A stretch of 64,000 bases of DNA from Salvelinus alpinus (Eukaryota; Chordata; Actinopteri; Salmoniformes; Salmonidae). Below are positions 1-12,577 of the stretch, piece by piece. The stretch's first letter is position 1; every line of letters starts with the position of its first letter. Under the pieces are notes generated by a model. It did not search any database. It was given only the letters and a program-made list of their open reading frames with translations, and was not told the origin of the DNA. The translations under genes and the position numbers were made by a program. The stretch is from positions 15,824,538-15,888,537 of the forward strand of contig NC_092098.1 of assembly GCF_045679555.1 (NCBI RefSeq), read 5' to 3'.

Positions 1-2290
1 CGTTTGACTACAACCATCTCTCACCTACTAAAGGTGAGGCACTCAGATTCTCATGTCCTCTGGTTTTGGCTAAGGGCCTTGTTTTGTGGTGGGAGAGAGC
101 CTCCCCTGAATCAACAATCCAAACCCCAGAGTCATGATAGAACTCTAAAAGTATGCCCTATAGTTAGGGCTTATTCAGACAGAAGATATTTGAAGCAACA
201 AAATCTCAATTGACATAATATGTACTGTACATTATCTTTTTAATTTACATTAGCAATGGAATGTCACATGCCGAGAGAGGGTTCGGGGGTCTTGGCGACG
301 TTACTTTCTAGCTCCGCAGGTCAAATTTACCGTAAATATCACAGCAGCCTTCACAGCAGCCTTCACAGCAGCCTCTAGCTGGTAAGCATGCAAACTATTC
401 AACTATACAAGCAATTTTTCATCTACTATACTACACTCTTGAATAATGCAACAATACACAAGCATGTTCAGACATTTAAACGGTTTATTTTCGTGTCCAT
501 ACACTCATTAATTTAGCTGCAAGACAATAACACAGCCAAAGTGGTACAGCTTCTGCTAGCTACCTTGCTAGCTAATGTTAGCTAACAACATTTGCTTCAT
601 CAGGTAAATGTATTATTGCAAAAATGATCGTTTACCCCTCTCAGACGAAGATAAAAAGTACAGTAATGTTATCATACAGTGTCATTTATATGATACAGAG
701 CTAGGTAGCAAGCTAATAGCGTATTGAAGTTACTTTAGAACAAACCATGCTTAATTTCATCAATATCATGCAAATCATTACATAAAATTCTGATTGAAAA
801 AGTAGTTAATTCACTGAGTTTCTGCTATCATTCTTGCTTGCTTTAGCATTAAACTAAATTACGTGTTCTGACATTCCCTTATCAATCAGCTTTTAGTGCA
901 AATTCAGGTAAAAACTCAATGAAACAATTCTCTAACATAAGGAAGATGCCTATTACTTTCAGCTGTTTAAAAAAAATTGCTCTGCTATTAAGAATTTCAC
1001 TGTAGGAGCATTTGGCTCAACGAGACAATTCTGTTTACATCTGACGGCTCGGAGGGGGAAGACCCTTGATTAAAGGCACGCCCACGACCTCCGGAGGTGG
1101 CATAGGAAACCAGACCAGTTCATAGTTTATATTACAGTAAAAGGTCTAGCCGGGGGTGTTTTCTTGAAATCTCTAGGCAATCTCTCGTAGTGAGAATAGG
1201 CCCTTAGTTTTGTTCCATCCAAAGTGGGAACAAACACATCAACAGAGCCAGACAGAGAGCCCTGTCTGGACACACTGAATTAACTCTGTCCCTCCCAAAC
1301 AAAGCTCTACAAAGCCTCCCACACAGGCCTCCCTGGTTCCCGCTAGCACAGTGACACTTAAATGAGTTTCAGAGGCTGTTGAGGGAACATTAGTCTTTCC
1401 CTGACACAAAGGCTTCAGAAAAATGCAAATATGGTACAAATCACATTAGAGCCATTTAATCAGTGGGGTTACGGGGAGAAGCCCTCTCTGTGGTACTAAC
1501 TTTGGAGCCGTGGCTAATTGTCTGTGCATTGTCTATGCCTGCCCTGGACAAGAGAGGCTCTGTCACAGCACCAGCCTATGGCTGGGAGAGGAACCAGAGA
1601 CCCATGTTTGTTTTTGAGGTGTTCTCCTGTTTTCCTGTGTGCCACTCGTATTGTTCATGTGGGTTGTGGCTATTGTCTACTGGCCCGATAACCCACGGAG
1701 AAGCATGCATGTGTGAGTCAGCCTGGATCCCTGGGTCCGTCTGGTAGTTCTGTTTCTTTGTAGGTCTCCACCTACACAGACTCTCCCCTAGCCCATTCAC
1801 TCACAGACCATAATCCCTCGTCTGACAGGACACACAAAAACAGCCAAGCCAAGCTCTTTTCAGGGCCTAAGTACCTTTTATCCCCATACCAACTAATTGA
1901 AGTTTTATGTTCTGTTTAAGTGTGCTTTTCAGGTTCAACATCGTTTTTTTCAACCCAGGAAACAAAGGGAAAGCAGTTGTTGTGGTACATTTCTTACTGT
2001 TGTTAGTCTTAATCAAATACTCTCGAGGTGAAACAGAATATAGATGTATTTTGACTTCTAGATTATTTTCATAAGAACAGTTAACCACCTGTCTATTCCT
2101 TTTGTGGTGATATTACAGTATCGATGTGAAAAGGTGTAATGAAAACAAAAATATATTGAAGAATACAAAATATCAAAATCAACAGAGAGAGTGAAACAAA
2201 GGTAATTCATGACACAATCTGCTATTACTTTGTTTTAATATTCCAAAACTGTCTGTCAGCAGTCTGTAAAACAACTTTCACAAATATACA
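1..2290. other. no gene recognised
   Basis: AT-rich sequence with only short chance frames. Apart from the small tandem repeat at 341-378, I see no repeat ends, exons or conserved motifs. Confidence 0.5.
341..378. repeat. 12-bp tandem repeat, three copies
   Basis: ttcacagcagcc repeated in tandem, third copy variant at its end. Confidence 0.8.
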
Positions 2291-2291
2291 T

Positions 2292-2292
<1 letters not shown>

Positions 2293-2322
<30 letters not shown>

Positions 2323-2323
2323 G

Positions 2324-2364
<41 letters not shown>

Positions 2365-2366
2365 GT
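2293..2366. repeat. GT/GTGC compound microsatellite
   Basis: (TG)n passing into (GTGC)n. The open frames here (CVCVCV..., CVRACVRA...) are artefacts of the repeat. Confidence 0.97.
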
Positions 2367-3065
2367 ACTTACAGATACAAACTATTTTGTCTCAACATGC
2401 AGGCTTGCATATTAAAGTCCATGTCAGTCAGCAGGCTTCATTATTCCAAAGCCAACCTCAATGGCTATTGGAGGCCCCTCTCATCCCCAGAATAGTTGCA
2501 GCTCTGCGTGTTTTGACATATTACGTTTCAGCACTTCCAATATTTAAACAGTCACGGACCACCCAGGGAATGTAGCTTTGTTGCTTTATCTGAAATTTCA
2601 TTGAGTGATTTGGACTTACACATTTTTTCTCACCGTTGGCCTTCATATGACACTCTTTCCTTAAGGAAAGGGAGGGTGTCATGATCCCTCTATTATCGAC
2701 ATGACAATCTCTATTACTTTGTGGTGTGCCACTATTAGTCCTCCCATGATCAGCATTCCACTCTCATCACACTGGAGGTGAGGACAGATCTCCTTATGAT
2801 TGATCTGATCCACTCCTCCTTTGACCCAATTCACATTATCTCTGTAGCTAAAAGCAAACTGTGGAAGCAGTTGTTTCAGTCCTGGCCCTCCCCCAAGCTC
2901 ACGGTGTTGGGAATGGGAATCATCCATGGGTAGTTTATGGTTTATGGGTTTAGAAGAGTAGGAAGGGTATAGAAAGATAAATATTGAGCACATACTATAT
3001 CTACAAGTGGGAGGCACATACTATATGTACTCAGCTGAACTCTGTCATGTAGTTATCATTTAGAG

Positions 3066-3462
3066 CAGAGGTGTCAAACTCATTTTGTCCCGCAGGCCGC
3101 ATTCGGTCTTCCCCGAGGTCTGGAGGGCTGCACTTTAAATGTATTATATTTCCTTGTGTCAAAATTTGCAAAACAATTGTCCTCTATCCATCCCTTTTGG
3201 AATGTTCAATGCTCCCTGACTATCTAGCTTTAGTTTCGATGACTCTTAGCAAACTGGACACAGTGAAGAGACAGGTTCATTATAATTTCTACACAGTTTT
3301 GATTTAGTTTTTGTCATTTCAATGTTGATTGAGATCGTTCCCCTCCACCAATATTTTTGTACAAAAAAATGCTGTATTTTTTTAACCGAAACCACCCACG
3401 GGCTAGGTTGAATGGCTTCGAGGGCTGGATCTGGCCCGCAGGCCGTATGTTTGACACCCCTG
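3066..3462. mobile_element. hAT-like MITE
   Basis: 397 bp, inverted ends CAGAGGTGTCAAAC and GTTTGACACCCCTG, imperfect 8-bp duplication atttagag / gtttagat. Noncoding. The same family recurs at 26515 (opposite orientation) and 33141 (fragment). Confidence 0.75.
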
Positions 3463-4584
3463 GTTTAGATCGTCATATTGGGCTTAGAGGTCACATAGCT
3501 CATTTGAGGAGACACTCCAGTGCCTCCAGCAGGAGCCAAGCCGAACAGCATCAGCCTCAGTGTTTTTGGGTTGGTGTCAAGTCTGTTTACACGCCGAGGA
3601 GTCTCCTTTCACAACCACCTCACACTGTACATACTTGCAAAGTGGCATCATTCACAACTTAGGAGATCACAGCCACATCACCCACACCTTTTGTAACCAA
3701 TATGGGTCTATACCTTACACACTTACGTAACACGTGGGGTGAAAAAAATGCGAGAAACTACACCCAACTGCTCCTGATAAAATGACATGAGGTCTATTAA
3801 AATCATAAATGTCCCAATGCATCAAAGATGGTGCGTGTTATTTATCCAACCCTACACCTAGACATCTGTCCTTTAAGAATATATTCCTAATAGACTCAAT
3901 AATGCTGAAAAAAGTCCACAAATGTGACCCCATTCTAAAGCCTGCTACTGGACTGCCAATGTTTCACTATTAAATGGAGATGGTAGAGGTACCAGAGACC
4001 AACACATAAACAGTCAGGGGAAAAGAGTACAAATAAGCTTGTCAGACAAATAATACTGTCTGAAGCATCCTGGGGTCAAGCAGAAACACACACTGACTTT
4101 CCTGCTGGCTAATGCCCCTCAGAGCCAAGATTATCTTATTAAGAGATTTGCACAAACAAGTTACAGACCAGAGGAAACTTTGAAGATCTTACGAAATGTC
4201 AGATGTTGATTATATTGCTAATCACTGACAAACCCTTCTAAGAAGCTCCACATGGCTCCAATGTCTGGCACCAAGCCATTACCTATCAACAACTTTACTG
4301 ATTAACAACTTTAGCTCACTGTACTGTCCTGTAAACTAGGGTGATCGAGGATGAACTAAGCCCATATCCTAATGCTACTTCCATAAAAGTAGAGAAATCT
4401 TAAAAATGTGCACAAAATATATATTACTCATAAAAGTACATTCTAATTTATTCAGATCATGACATTTTATCATTGTCATCGGCATTGCCATCAAGTTGTT
4501 TTCAAGCAATTGGTGGCTTATTTGAGTATAAACAACTTATTTGAAAAATAAATCCGCTCACTTCACAGCACGCAAACTGCTTTA

Positions 4585-6175
4585 TTGAAAGTCAGTAATG
4601 CTCTATTCTAGTTCTTTTGGATCTCAGTGCCACGTTTGATACTATTGATCATAACATCCTTGTTGACAGGCTGGAGAGGTGGGTCGAAATATCTGCCGTT
4701 GCCCTCGACTGGTTCAGGTAATATCTATGTAGCAGACATTCCTCAGCGAGCATGGATGGTTCAGTTTTGTCCCCAGTAACTATTTACTATGGTGTCCCTC
4801 AGGGGTAAATGCTGGGCCCCATCCTTTTTTCCCTTTACTTACTTCCCCTTGGTAACATCAACAGCAATCAAAACATTCAGTTTCACTGCTATGTGGATCA
4901 CACTCAGCTTTATTTACCAATCAGACCCATTGCTGACATCAAATGTTGGATGTTGTCACGAATACCACCGAAGGTGGCTCCCCTTCCTGTTCGGGTGGCG
5001 CTCGGCGGTCGTCGTTGCCGGTCTACTAGCTGCCACCGATCCCTTTTTCCTTTTCGTTTATGTCTGTCTAATTGTTTTCACCTGTTCCTTGTTGTGGTTT
5101 TGGGATGGGTGCTATTTAGTTTTGTTTTGCCCGCTAGTGTTTGTGCGGGCTTATTGGTTGTTATGTTTGGTGATGTATCGTGTCTTGTTTTGGGTTTTTC
5201 GCTGTCCAGTGTTTGTAACAGGGTTTGGGGTTTGTTTAGCGCCAGTGTTTTGGGCATTCACCCATGTTTGGACCTGTTACTTTTTTGAAGGACATTAAAG
5301 CGTTTTCCCGTACATTTCGCTCTCTGCAGTTGACTCCTCACTCATTCACTCACCCGTCGTTACAGATGTCTAGCTATTTTTTCCAGCTGAATGATAAGAA
5401 ATCAGAGGCTGTTTTATTTGGCCACCACCTTGCTAGAACCCAAATTGGAAAGGCCACGGCCAAAAACCTAGTCTTTTTGACCCTGACCTAAACCTTGAGC
5501 ATGTAAAGAAGGTTGTCTAGTCCTGCTTTTATAATCAACTAAATATAGCTAAAGTCTTTCATTTCAGTCACGATCTGGAGAACGTTATACATGCTTTTAT
5601 TTCCTTACGCCTAGATTACTGTACATGTCTCAGTCAGAAATCACTCCATCGTCTACAGTTAGTTCGAAAAGCTGCAGATCGGCTTTTAACAGGCCCCAGA
5701 AAATGTAACCATATCACACCTATTTTAGCTTCTCTACACTGGCTACCAGTCACTTTTAGACTAGATTTAAAATGTTATTAATCACGTTTAAAGCTAGGCT
5801 TGGTTTAGCCCCATCCTACATCTTTGCCCTTTTATCTCCCTACGAGCCAGGACGCAGCCTGAGATCCTCTGACAGGGCACTGTCGACCATTCCAAGTCTA
5901 GGTTGAAAACAAAAACGAGACAGAGCATTTGCCATTAGGGACCATAGAGTATGGAATGGTCTGCCAGAGGAGATTAGGCTTGCAGATTCAGTGACGCTTT
6001 TTAATCCCTGCTGAAGACACTTTTTATAAAGATGTTTTCAATGTATGATTTTCAAAAGCTATCTTTTATAGTTCTCCTTCATCTCTTTGTTAGTACTTTA
6101 TTACTTTATGTGAAGCACTTCGTTACTTGTTATGAAAAGCGCTTTACAAGATATTATTATTATTATTATTATTAT
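4585..6175 (+). mobile_element. L2-like LINE fragment, split by a solo LTR
   Basis: RT remnants: DHNILVDRLERWV-type start near 4650, GPILFSLYLLPLGNI with the YxDD region decayed to CYVDHTQLYL, then after the LTR SSYFFQLNDKKSEAVLFG and a C-terminal LASLHWLP-like part. Tail gcgctttacaag then (ATT)n at 6150-6175. Stops and frameshifts throughout. Removing 4954-5369 rejoins the frame. Confidence 0.85.
4954..5364 (+). mobile_element. solo Gypsy-type LTR nested in the LINE
   Basis: 411 bp starting TGTCACGAATACCACCGAAG and ending CGTCGTTACA, with a perfect 5-bp duplication GATGT (4949-4953, 5365-5369). Start resembles, but is not the same as, the chromovirus LTR at 36-41 kb. attaaa near 5295 fits an LTR polyadenylation signal. 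Confidence 0.88.
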
Positions 6176-6509
6176 CATCAGTCATAGGCATCATCATCCT
6201 CCTCCTGATCGTTGTTGTCTTGGTCAACAACACCAAGGAGTACATATGATCAATTCCACCATATAGCGCACATGCAAGGGTCATATCAGAGAGTTTATGT
6301 TGTAATGGGGTAATCGTTTTGATATAGTTTTGGTCAAAAGGGTTAAGTGGGAGGCCTTTGACTGTAAGGAGTCAATTTGAAGACTATTATTTACATATAG
6401 TGCAGGTGCAAATGGATAATCCAGATTTCTTTCTAATCATTCTGTTGTATCCTTCTTCATTGGCACAGAGTTGGGTTTTTACAGTCCAGCAGGAGAGAAT
6501 AGATATGCT

Positions 6510-7594
6510 TATGAGCTTAAGGGTCTGCTCGTCGAACATCTCATTCCAAAATGATGAGCATTCATATGGAGTTGGTCCCTCTTTGCTGCTATAACAGCCT
6601 CCACTCTTCTGGGAAGGCTTTCATCAAGATGTTGGAACATTGCTGCGGGGACTTGCTTCCATTCAGCCACAAGAGCATTAGTGCTGAAACAGGAAAAGGC
6701 CTTCCCCAAACTGATGCCACAAAGTTAGAAGCACAGAATTGTCTGGAATGTCATTGTATGCTGTAGTGTTAAGATTTCCCTTCACTGGAACTAAGGGGCC
6801 TAGCCCAAACCATGAAAAACAGCCCCAGACCATTTTTCCTCCTCCACCAAACTTTACAGTTGGCACTATGCATTCCGGTATGTAGCGTTTTCCTAGCATC
6901 TGCCAAACCTAGATTCGTCCGTCAGACTGCCAGATGGTGAAGCGTGATTCATCACTCCAGAGAATGTGTTTCCACTGCTCCAGAGTCCAATATCAGCGAG
7001 CTTTACACCAATCCAGCTGACGCTTGGCATTGCACATGGTGATCTTAGGCTTGTTTCCATGGCTGCTTGGCCATGGAAACCTTTCCATGAAGCTCCTGAC
7101 GAACAGTTCTTGTGCTGAAGTTACTTCCAGAGGCAGTTTGGAACTTGGTAATGAGTGTTGCAACTGAGGACTGATGATTTTTACGCACTACGTGCATCAG
7201 CACTCGGTGGTCCCATTCTGTGAGGTTGTGTGGCCTACCACTTCGCGGTGGTCCCATTCTGTGAGCTTGTGTGGCCTACCACTTCTTAGCTGAGCCGTTG
7301 TTGCTCATAGATGTTTCCACTTAACAATAACAGCACTTACAGTTGACCGGGGCAGCTCTAGCAAGGCAGAAATTTGACAAACAGACTTGTTGGAAAGGTG
7401 GCATGCTATGACGGTGCCACGTTGAAAGTCACTGAGCTCTTCAGTCTGGGCCATCCTACTGCCAGTCTTTGTCTATGGAGATTGCATGGCTGTGTGCTTG
7501 ATTTTATACACCTGTCAGCAACAGGTGTGGCTGAAATAGACAAATCCACTAATTTGAAGGGGTGTCCACATACCTTTGGCAGTGTAGTGTATTA
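6510..7594 (-). mobile_element. internally deleted Tc1-like element
   Basis: Minus-strand transposase pieces: MGPPRSGRPHNLTEWDHRVL at 7045-7257 (HTH end), [20 protein letters not shown] at 6678-6899 (catalytic core) and a C-terminal scrap at 6509-6709. The right end ggggtgtccacataccttt is a clear terminal repeat; the left repeat is degenerate. Relative to the family as I know it, sequence carrying the second Asp and the Glu is missing at about 6675-6690. A 41-bp segment is tandemly duplicated at 7206-7287. Confidence 0.85.
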
Positions 7595-8383
7595 TCCCCT
7601 AAACTGATCTCATCTTCTATGTGACAGACAGAGATATTTCTGAAAAAAGCTACCAAAATGTGGACAAGATTGTTACAACCTGGCTCAAGATTGTAACAAA
7701 CAATGGGAAACCACACACTGAGTAAAGGAATAACAAAATTCATTTATTCCATAAATAAAGTAAACACTCACAACACTAATCAGGTGAGGCATGAAGGTCA
7801 GTAAATTAAGTGTCCACTGCCAAAGTCACAATAAAACAACCAAAAGTATGCATGGAGAGAGGAATCTCTTGCTGAATAGGGAAACAGTGGCTTTATGCCA
7901 CAGCAGAACTTTCACAGGTGTGCCCCATCAGCACTGACGACCCTCCCAGCTCCGCCCACCTCTCCTAGTCCGCCCACCAATCTCTTGCAGAAAGTAAGCA
8001 CAGCAAAACCCAGTAGACAGAGCAGAGGGGCCGTCACACCCCCACCCATAAAAACGGGGACCTCCCATGTCCAAACAAAACCAAAATGTTTTAATAAACA
8101 CAAGCAATAAACAATACAAATGTACTTGCACTCCCTGAACATCCAACCACCCAGGTCCACCACTTAATTCAACCCACACCTCCACCTCCGGCAACCATGG
8201 CGCCTGGATGCAAATTAAGAAAAAGAGAGGAAGAGAGAGACTCCGACAAATTGTCGGAGAACAGACAACACAGTATTAAACAGGACACCATCATCTGGGC
8301 TAAGCAACCCCCCCCCCCCCCACAACACGCTGCCACCGTGGGTGAAACAGAAGGACACAATAATAATTCAGGCCCTGAACTCG

Positions 8384-9783
8384 TTAAAAGAACAGGTTTA
8401 GTGTCCCTTGCAGGTACAGGCAAGTTTGAGGCAATAGAGGATGGGGCTGTGTAGCCTTTTTCCTTTGAGGAGTTGCAACCACATAGTTCAACTCCGAAAC
8501 CTGATGTACCACTGTATATGGCCCACTACATTTAGCCTGAAAATGAGAACCAACAATAGGTAACAGAGCGAGGACTTGGTCACCAGGACTGAACTGGCAG
8601 CGCTCAGCTCGCCGGGCAAAAGGTCGCTTAATCTTACACTGAGAAGATGTTAACATTTCCTTAGCCATCTCCCCAGCTACATACAGGTGTCGCCTGAAGT
8701 CATTTGCATAAGATGACAGTTTCTTAGGGGGCTCTGTAGTACCCCAGACATCTCGTAAAACGGCTAGTGGACCACGTACTGTGTGCCCAAAAACTAGGTC
8801 ATTAGGGCTAAATCCTGTGCTTTCCTGTCAAACCTCTCTAGCTGCAAGTCAACCAAGGCAACCCCTCCTCCCAGTCTCGGTCCAACTCAGTGCAGTAAGC
8901 ACGCAACAACGACTTCAAGGTCTGATGGAACCTCTCCAGGGCTCCCTGACTCTGTGCATGATATGCGGTCGCAAGATTGTGTCTGATGCGAAGTTTGGCG
9001 TAACACCTGTGCAAACATGTGAGAAGTAAAGTTGGAACCTTGATCACTTTGAATCATTTTGGGTGTTCCGAAAACAGAAATAAACTGAGTCAATGCCCTA
9101 ACAACGGACATGGTTGTTATGGTACGGAGAGGATAAGCAGCGGGATAACGGGTCACTGGGCACATCACCGCCAACAGGTAAATACTACCAGCTTTGGAAC
9201 GAGGCATTGGGCCAAGACAATCAATAATTAGATGCTCAAAGGGTTGGCTTACTACTGGCATTGGGTACAAAGATGCTGGCTTTAAAGTCTGGTTAGGCTT
9301 CCCAGTCAACTGGCAAGTATGGCAAAGTTTGATAAATGCTGAGACATCTCTTTTCAGCCAAGGCCAAAAGAAATGATGCACAATATGGTCATAAGTCTTC
9401 CGAACACCCAAATGACCAGCAACATCCCCATGAGAGGACTGTAAAACCAAATCACGGAAGGTATATGGTACTACAATTTGAATGACAGGGTCACCCAGAA
9501 AATGGTCACCATGAGGCAGCCATTTCCTCACCAACAATTGATCCTGTAAGTAGCATCCCTGTATTACACTTGGAACATCATCAGCTGGGAGGACCTGCTC
9601 AAACAACCCTTTCAAAGTAGGGTCAGCCCGCTGTTCTGCTACCTGGTCACTATGGGAAACAGACAAAGGAAGGTCAGGCACACAAGTTACAGAATAGTCT
9701 GTCACCTCGCTGGTCCCTACACTAGACTCAGACACGGACTCAGCGCGTCTCATTGCACGAGTCACAGCACAAGCAGTAAACAC
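8384..9783 (-). pseudogene. retroelement integrase, broken
   Basis: 298-residue frame 8887-9783 has the HHCC zinc finger (HGDVAGHLGVRKTYDHIVHH then CHTCQ), first Asp in HLIIDCLGPMPR and second Asp in MIQSDQGSNF. A frameshift near 8990 moves to 8838-9047, which has the Glu in SQGALERFHQT. A further piece at 8384-8668 holds the GPY/F-like module (FSPGDQVLALLP, CSGPYTVVHQVSELNYVV). Confidence 0.85.
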
Positions 9784-9804
9784 TTTGGGAAACTCTGAGC
9801 ACTT

Positions 9805-10208
9805 TCATCTGGCACCTCTCTGAGATGGGCCGAAGGCATGGAAACCACGGGAGGTGGTGATACATCTTGCCAGATCCGCCCACCGGCAAAGACATAGAAT
9901 CACTGCCACTCTTTCGACAAGCAATGAGGGACGCACTGCTATGAAGACCTCATCTTGTACCAGATCTGTGGAGAGCACAAGTTTGTGTAAAGGGACAGAC
10001 ACAATATGCAAACCTATTCCTCGGTTCAGACACTGTGTCTTGTATCAGTCTCTGGAGAAAAAGGGAGCACTGACTGCAGAATGAAGGACTCTGAAGCACC
10101 AGTGTCTCGCAGGACTTTAACTGGGACCCTCTCTTGGTTATCTATCAGCGATACATAACCCTCCGTAATGAACGGTGAATAGATGGATGCACTGTCAACC
10201 ATACCCAA
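9805..10208 (-). pseudogene. retroelement aspartic protease, broken
   Basis: Two open pieces in different frames: 10026-10208 with the active-site motif LRDTGASESFIL, and 9805-10011 with VPLHKLVLSTDLVQ, the second half of the fold. Directly followed by the integrase frame. Confidence 0.7.
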
Positions 10209-10323
10209 TGGTTCTTTTAACTGGTCCTGAGGTGGAACAATTGAATCCCTTAACTTAAAAGCAGGTGCCGCTAATGCCGTAGGCTTTACGACGCTTTAAC
10301 CCCAGAAGGCCTAGCTTTAACTC

Positions 10324-10854
10324 TCAGGACAGGGCATTCATTTTTCCAATGACCTTTACCATGGAAGTAATTGCAGATTTTGCATGGGAACCACAGTCAA
10401 CCCTTGAGACAAGATCAGGCCCAGTAGGAAAGAATTTAGTCCCCAAACTCTCCCTGCGACCATCACTGCGAAGACAAGGTTCCCCAAAGTGACCTTTATG
10501 CTTCAGCTTATATTCATCAGCCAACACGGCAGCCTCCGAGGCGGTCTGCACCTTGTGCTCATTTATGTATGTGGCAAGGCGGTCAGAGACAGAATCTTTG
10601 AACAGCTCCAGCACAACTAAACTGCACATCTGCTCGTAGATTGTAACATCCAACAAAGTGCACCATCGGTTAAACTGGGTGTGCAAATCCAGTGCGAACT
10701 CAACATAAGTCTGTTTGTTAGCTTGGCGATACGCTTCAGGAACTAACTCACAGGCGGGGAACACAGCAGCTTTAACTTTGCCATAGTTTTGGCTGTCAGC
10801 AACGCTAAGAGCCGAGTAAGCCTCCTGTGCAGTTAGCACACATTGCAACATCAA
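10324..10854 (-). pseudogene. retroelement gag core, SCAN-like
   Basis: 176-residue open frame: LTAQEAYSALSVADSQNYGK, VKAAVFPACELVPEAYRQ, LEFALDL-type segment and ASEAAVLADEYKLKHK. This arrangement of helices resembles the capsid C-terminal domain from which vertebrate SCAN domains are thought to derive. A zinc-knuckle-like Cys stretch is only vaguely visible at the end. It is part of the broken element, not a host gene. Confidence 0.7.
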
Positions 10855-11042
10855 CGTACGGTCGGTGTCAGAACAATTCCTGGAATCTGCTATCCTTTCA
10901 AACAGTGGAAAAAATATATCTGAATGTCATCAGGAGCCTCAAAATCCCTGTAACTGTCATTAAGAGACATGTCAGAGAGCTTACCATCTCTGACCAAATC
11001 TAAACGGACTTGTTGAAGCGTCAGTTTGGCACGCTCGTTTTA

Positions 11043-11998
11043 TTCTTCAGGCTAGGGTCCTTTTTCAGAATTTCTGCCTGACATGTCCAAAGTAAACTGA
11101 CTGTTACTCAGGCCCAGAAGCCAGGATATGCATATAATTGGTATCATTGGATAGAAAACACTTTGAAGTTTGTAGAAATGTTAAAATAATGTATGAGACT
11201 ATAACACAATTGAGATCCCACGCTCTTTCAATGGAAAGCTATGGGTCCTATGTAATTCCAGCTCCCAGATTGCAATTCCTATGGCTTCCACTAGATGTCA
11301 ACAGTCTTTGTTCAAGGTTTCAGGCTTGTTTCTTCCAAAACGAGGAAGAATTTAGAGTTTTGGTACAAAGAGTCACAGTTGGAAATCAGTCTGAGGGCGC
11401 GCGAGGAAGAGGACGCACACTTGCTAATTTTACTTTTCTATTGAACATACTTCTTTCCGTATTAAACATTATAGTTTATTTACATTTTAGGGTATCTGAG
11501 GATTAAATAGAAATGTAGTTTGACTTGTTTTATCAAAGTTTAGCAGTAGCTTTTTGGATTCCTTTGTCTGCATGTTGAACGAGTGGAATACTGAAATCGA
11601 TCGCGCAAACTCAACAGACTTTTTGGGATATAAAGAAGGATTTTATCTAACAAAACAACCATGCATGTTGTAGCTGGGACCTTTGGGATTGCAAACAGAG
11701 GAAGATTTTCAAAAAGTAAGTGATTATTTAATTGCTATTTGTGATTTTATGAAGCCTGTGCTGGTTGAAAAATATGTTGATGTGGGGTGCCATCCTCAAA
11801 CAATCGCATGGTATGCTTAAAAAGGCTATTGTAAATCGGACAATGCAGTTAGATTATCAAGAATTTAAGCTTTTAACCGATATAAGATGTTCATAAATGT
11901 TTAATATTACGATTATATATTTGAATTGCGCGCCCTACAATTTCACCGGATGTTGTCGACAGGTGTCCGTCCCGCTGACGGGACGCCTAGCCCAAGAA
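11043..11998 (-). mobile_element. salmonid MITE-like repeat inside the Gmr1-like gag
   Basis: Same family as 15557-16998 in opposite orientation: ttcttcaggctagggtcc at the left and acgcctagcccaagaag at the right. It separates the N-terminal gag piece (12093-12347) from the rest (10324-10854) of the retroelement. Flanks ttttatt and atttatt suggest a short target duplication. Confidence 0.7.
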
Positions 11999-12092
11999 GA
12001 TTTATTAATGAATTAATTAAAAGCCTTTCTACCTCCATCTCCTTTTTCTGTTTCAGCCTATCATGCTCTAGTTGTAGCAACAACAGTTCCTT

Positions 12093-12347
12093 TTACTGTT
12101 CAAAAGATAAGACACGATTAGGGGTGTTTGTAGTGGACCGAAATGTAGCCAAACCAGGAGAAAATGACTCCATTAGAATGCCGGATTCAATCAAGTTGGC
12201 ATTTAGTATGGACTTAACCGTCTCTTTCAGACATTTATCATCAATCTCAATGTTATAATGTGCCGCAATTCGTAACAATTGGTCTTTAGTATAGCAATCC
12301 AGAAGCTCCTCCCTCGGGACTTGGAAGAATTCCTCAATGTTAACCAT
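12093..12347 (-). pseudogene. retroelement gag N terminus
   Basis: Open frame of 84 residues beginning MVNIEEFFQVPREELLDCYT with KDQLLRIAAHYNIEI, typical of the start of fish Gmr1-like gag proteins. Cut off from the gag core by the MITE at 11043-11998. Confidence 0.65.
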
Positions 12348-12577
12348 AGTTTAACAGTCATCCAACTATGGACGAACAACAACCTGCATTCGCTCCAATT
12401 GGGTACACCAAACCAGACAAAACAGAAGCACAGTGTCAACCACACAGGACAGAAAAAACAAATGGAGCTTCCCCAAGACCTATTACTAGCTCAACTCTAG
12501 ACTTCATGCAGTTACTGGCGCTGGGAATTTATGCACTTCAGCCCGCTGCCGCAGAAAACTTAACTGTTCAATCTTAC

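Larger units (their letters stand above)
7665..12490 (-). mobile_element. decayed Ty3/Gypsy retroelement of Gmr1 type (gag-PR-IN order)
   Basis: Reading the minus strand: gag N terminus (12347-12093), gag core (10854-10324), aspartic protease (10208-9805), then integrase (9783-8384) with no reverse transcriptase between protease and integrase. That order is the hallmark of Gmr1-like elements, in which RT and RNase H follow integrase; here RT should lie below 8384 and is absent. A noncoding, LTR-like tail runs to about 7665, but no second LTR is seen at the other end. Many frame breaks. Confidence 0.75.

Noticed and set aside
2291..2575. Cys/Val/Arg-rich open frames
   Set aside because: Product of the GT/GTGC microsatellite.
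2679..3017. 112-codon minus-strand frame
   Set aside because: No motif, no splice or start context and unremarkable composition; consistent with chance.
8197..8454. Plus-strand frames around the poly-C tract
   Set aside because: They overlap the noncoding tail of the Gmr1-like element and contain a homopolymer; no motif.
10324..10854. Host SCAN-domain gene
   Set aside because: Flanked in order by protease and integrase remnants and by frame breaks; it is retroelement gag.
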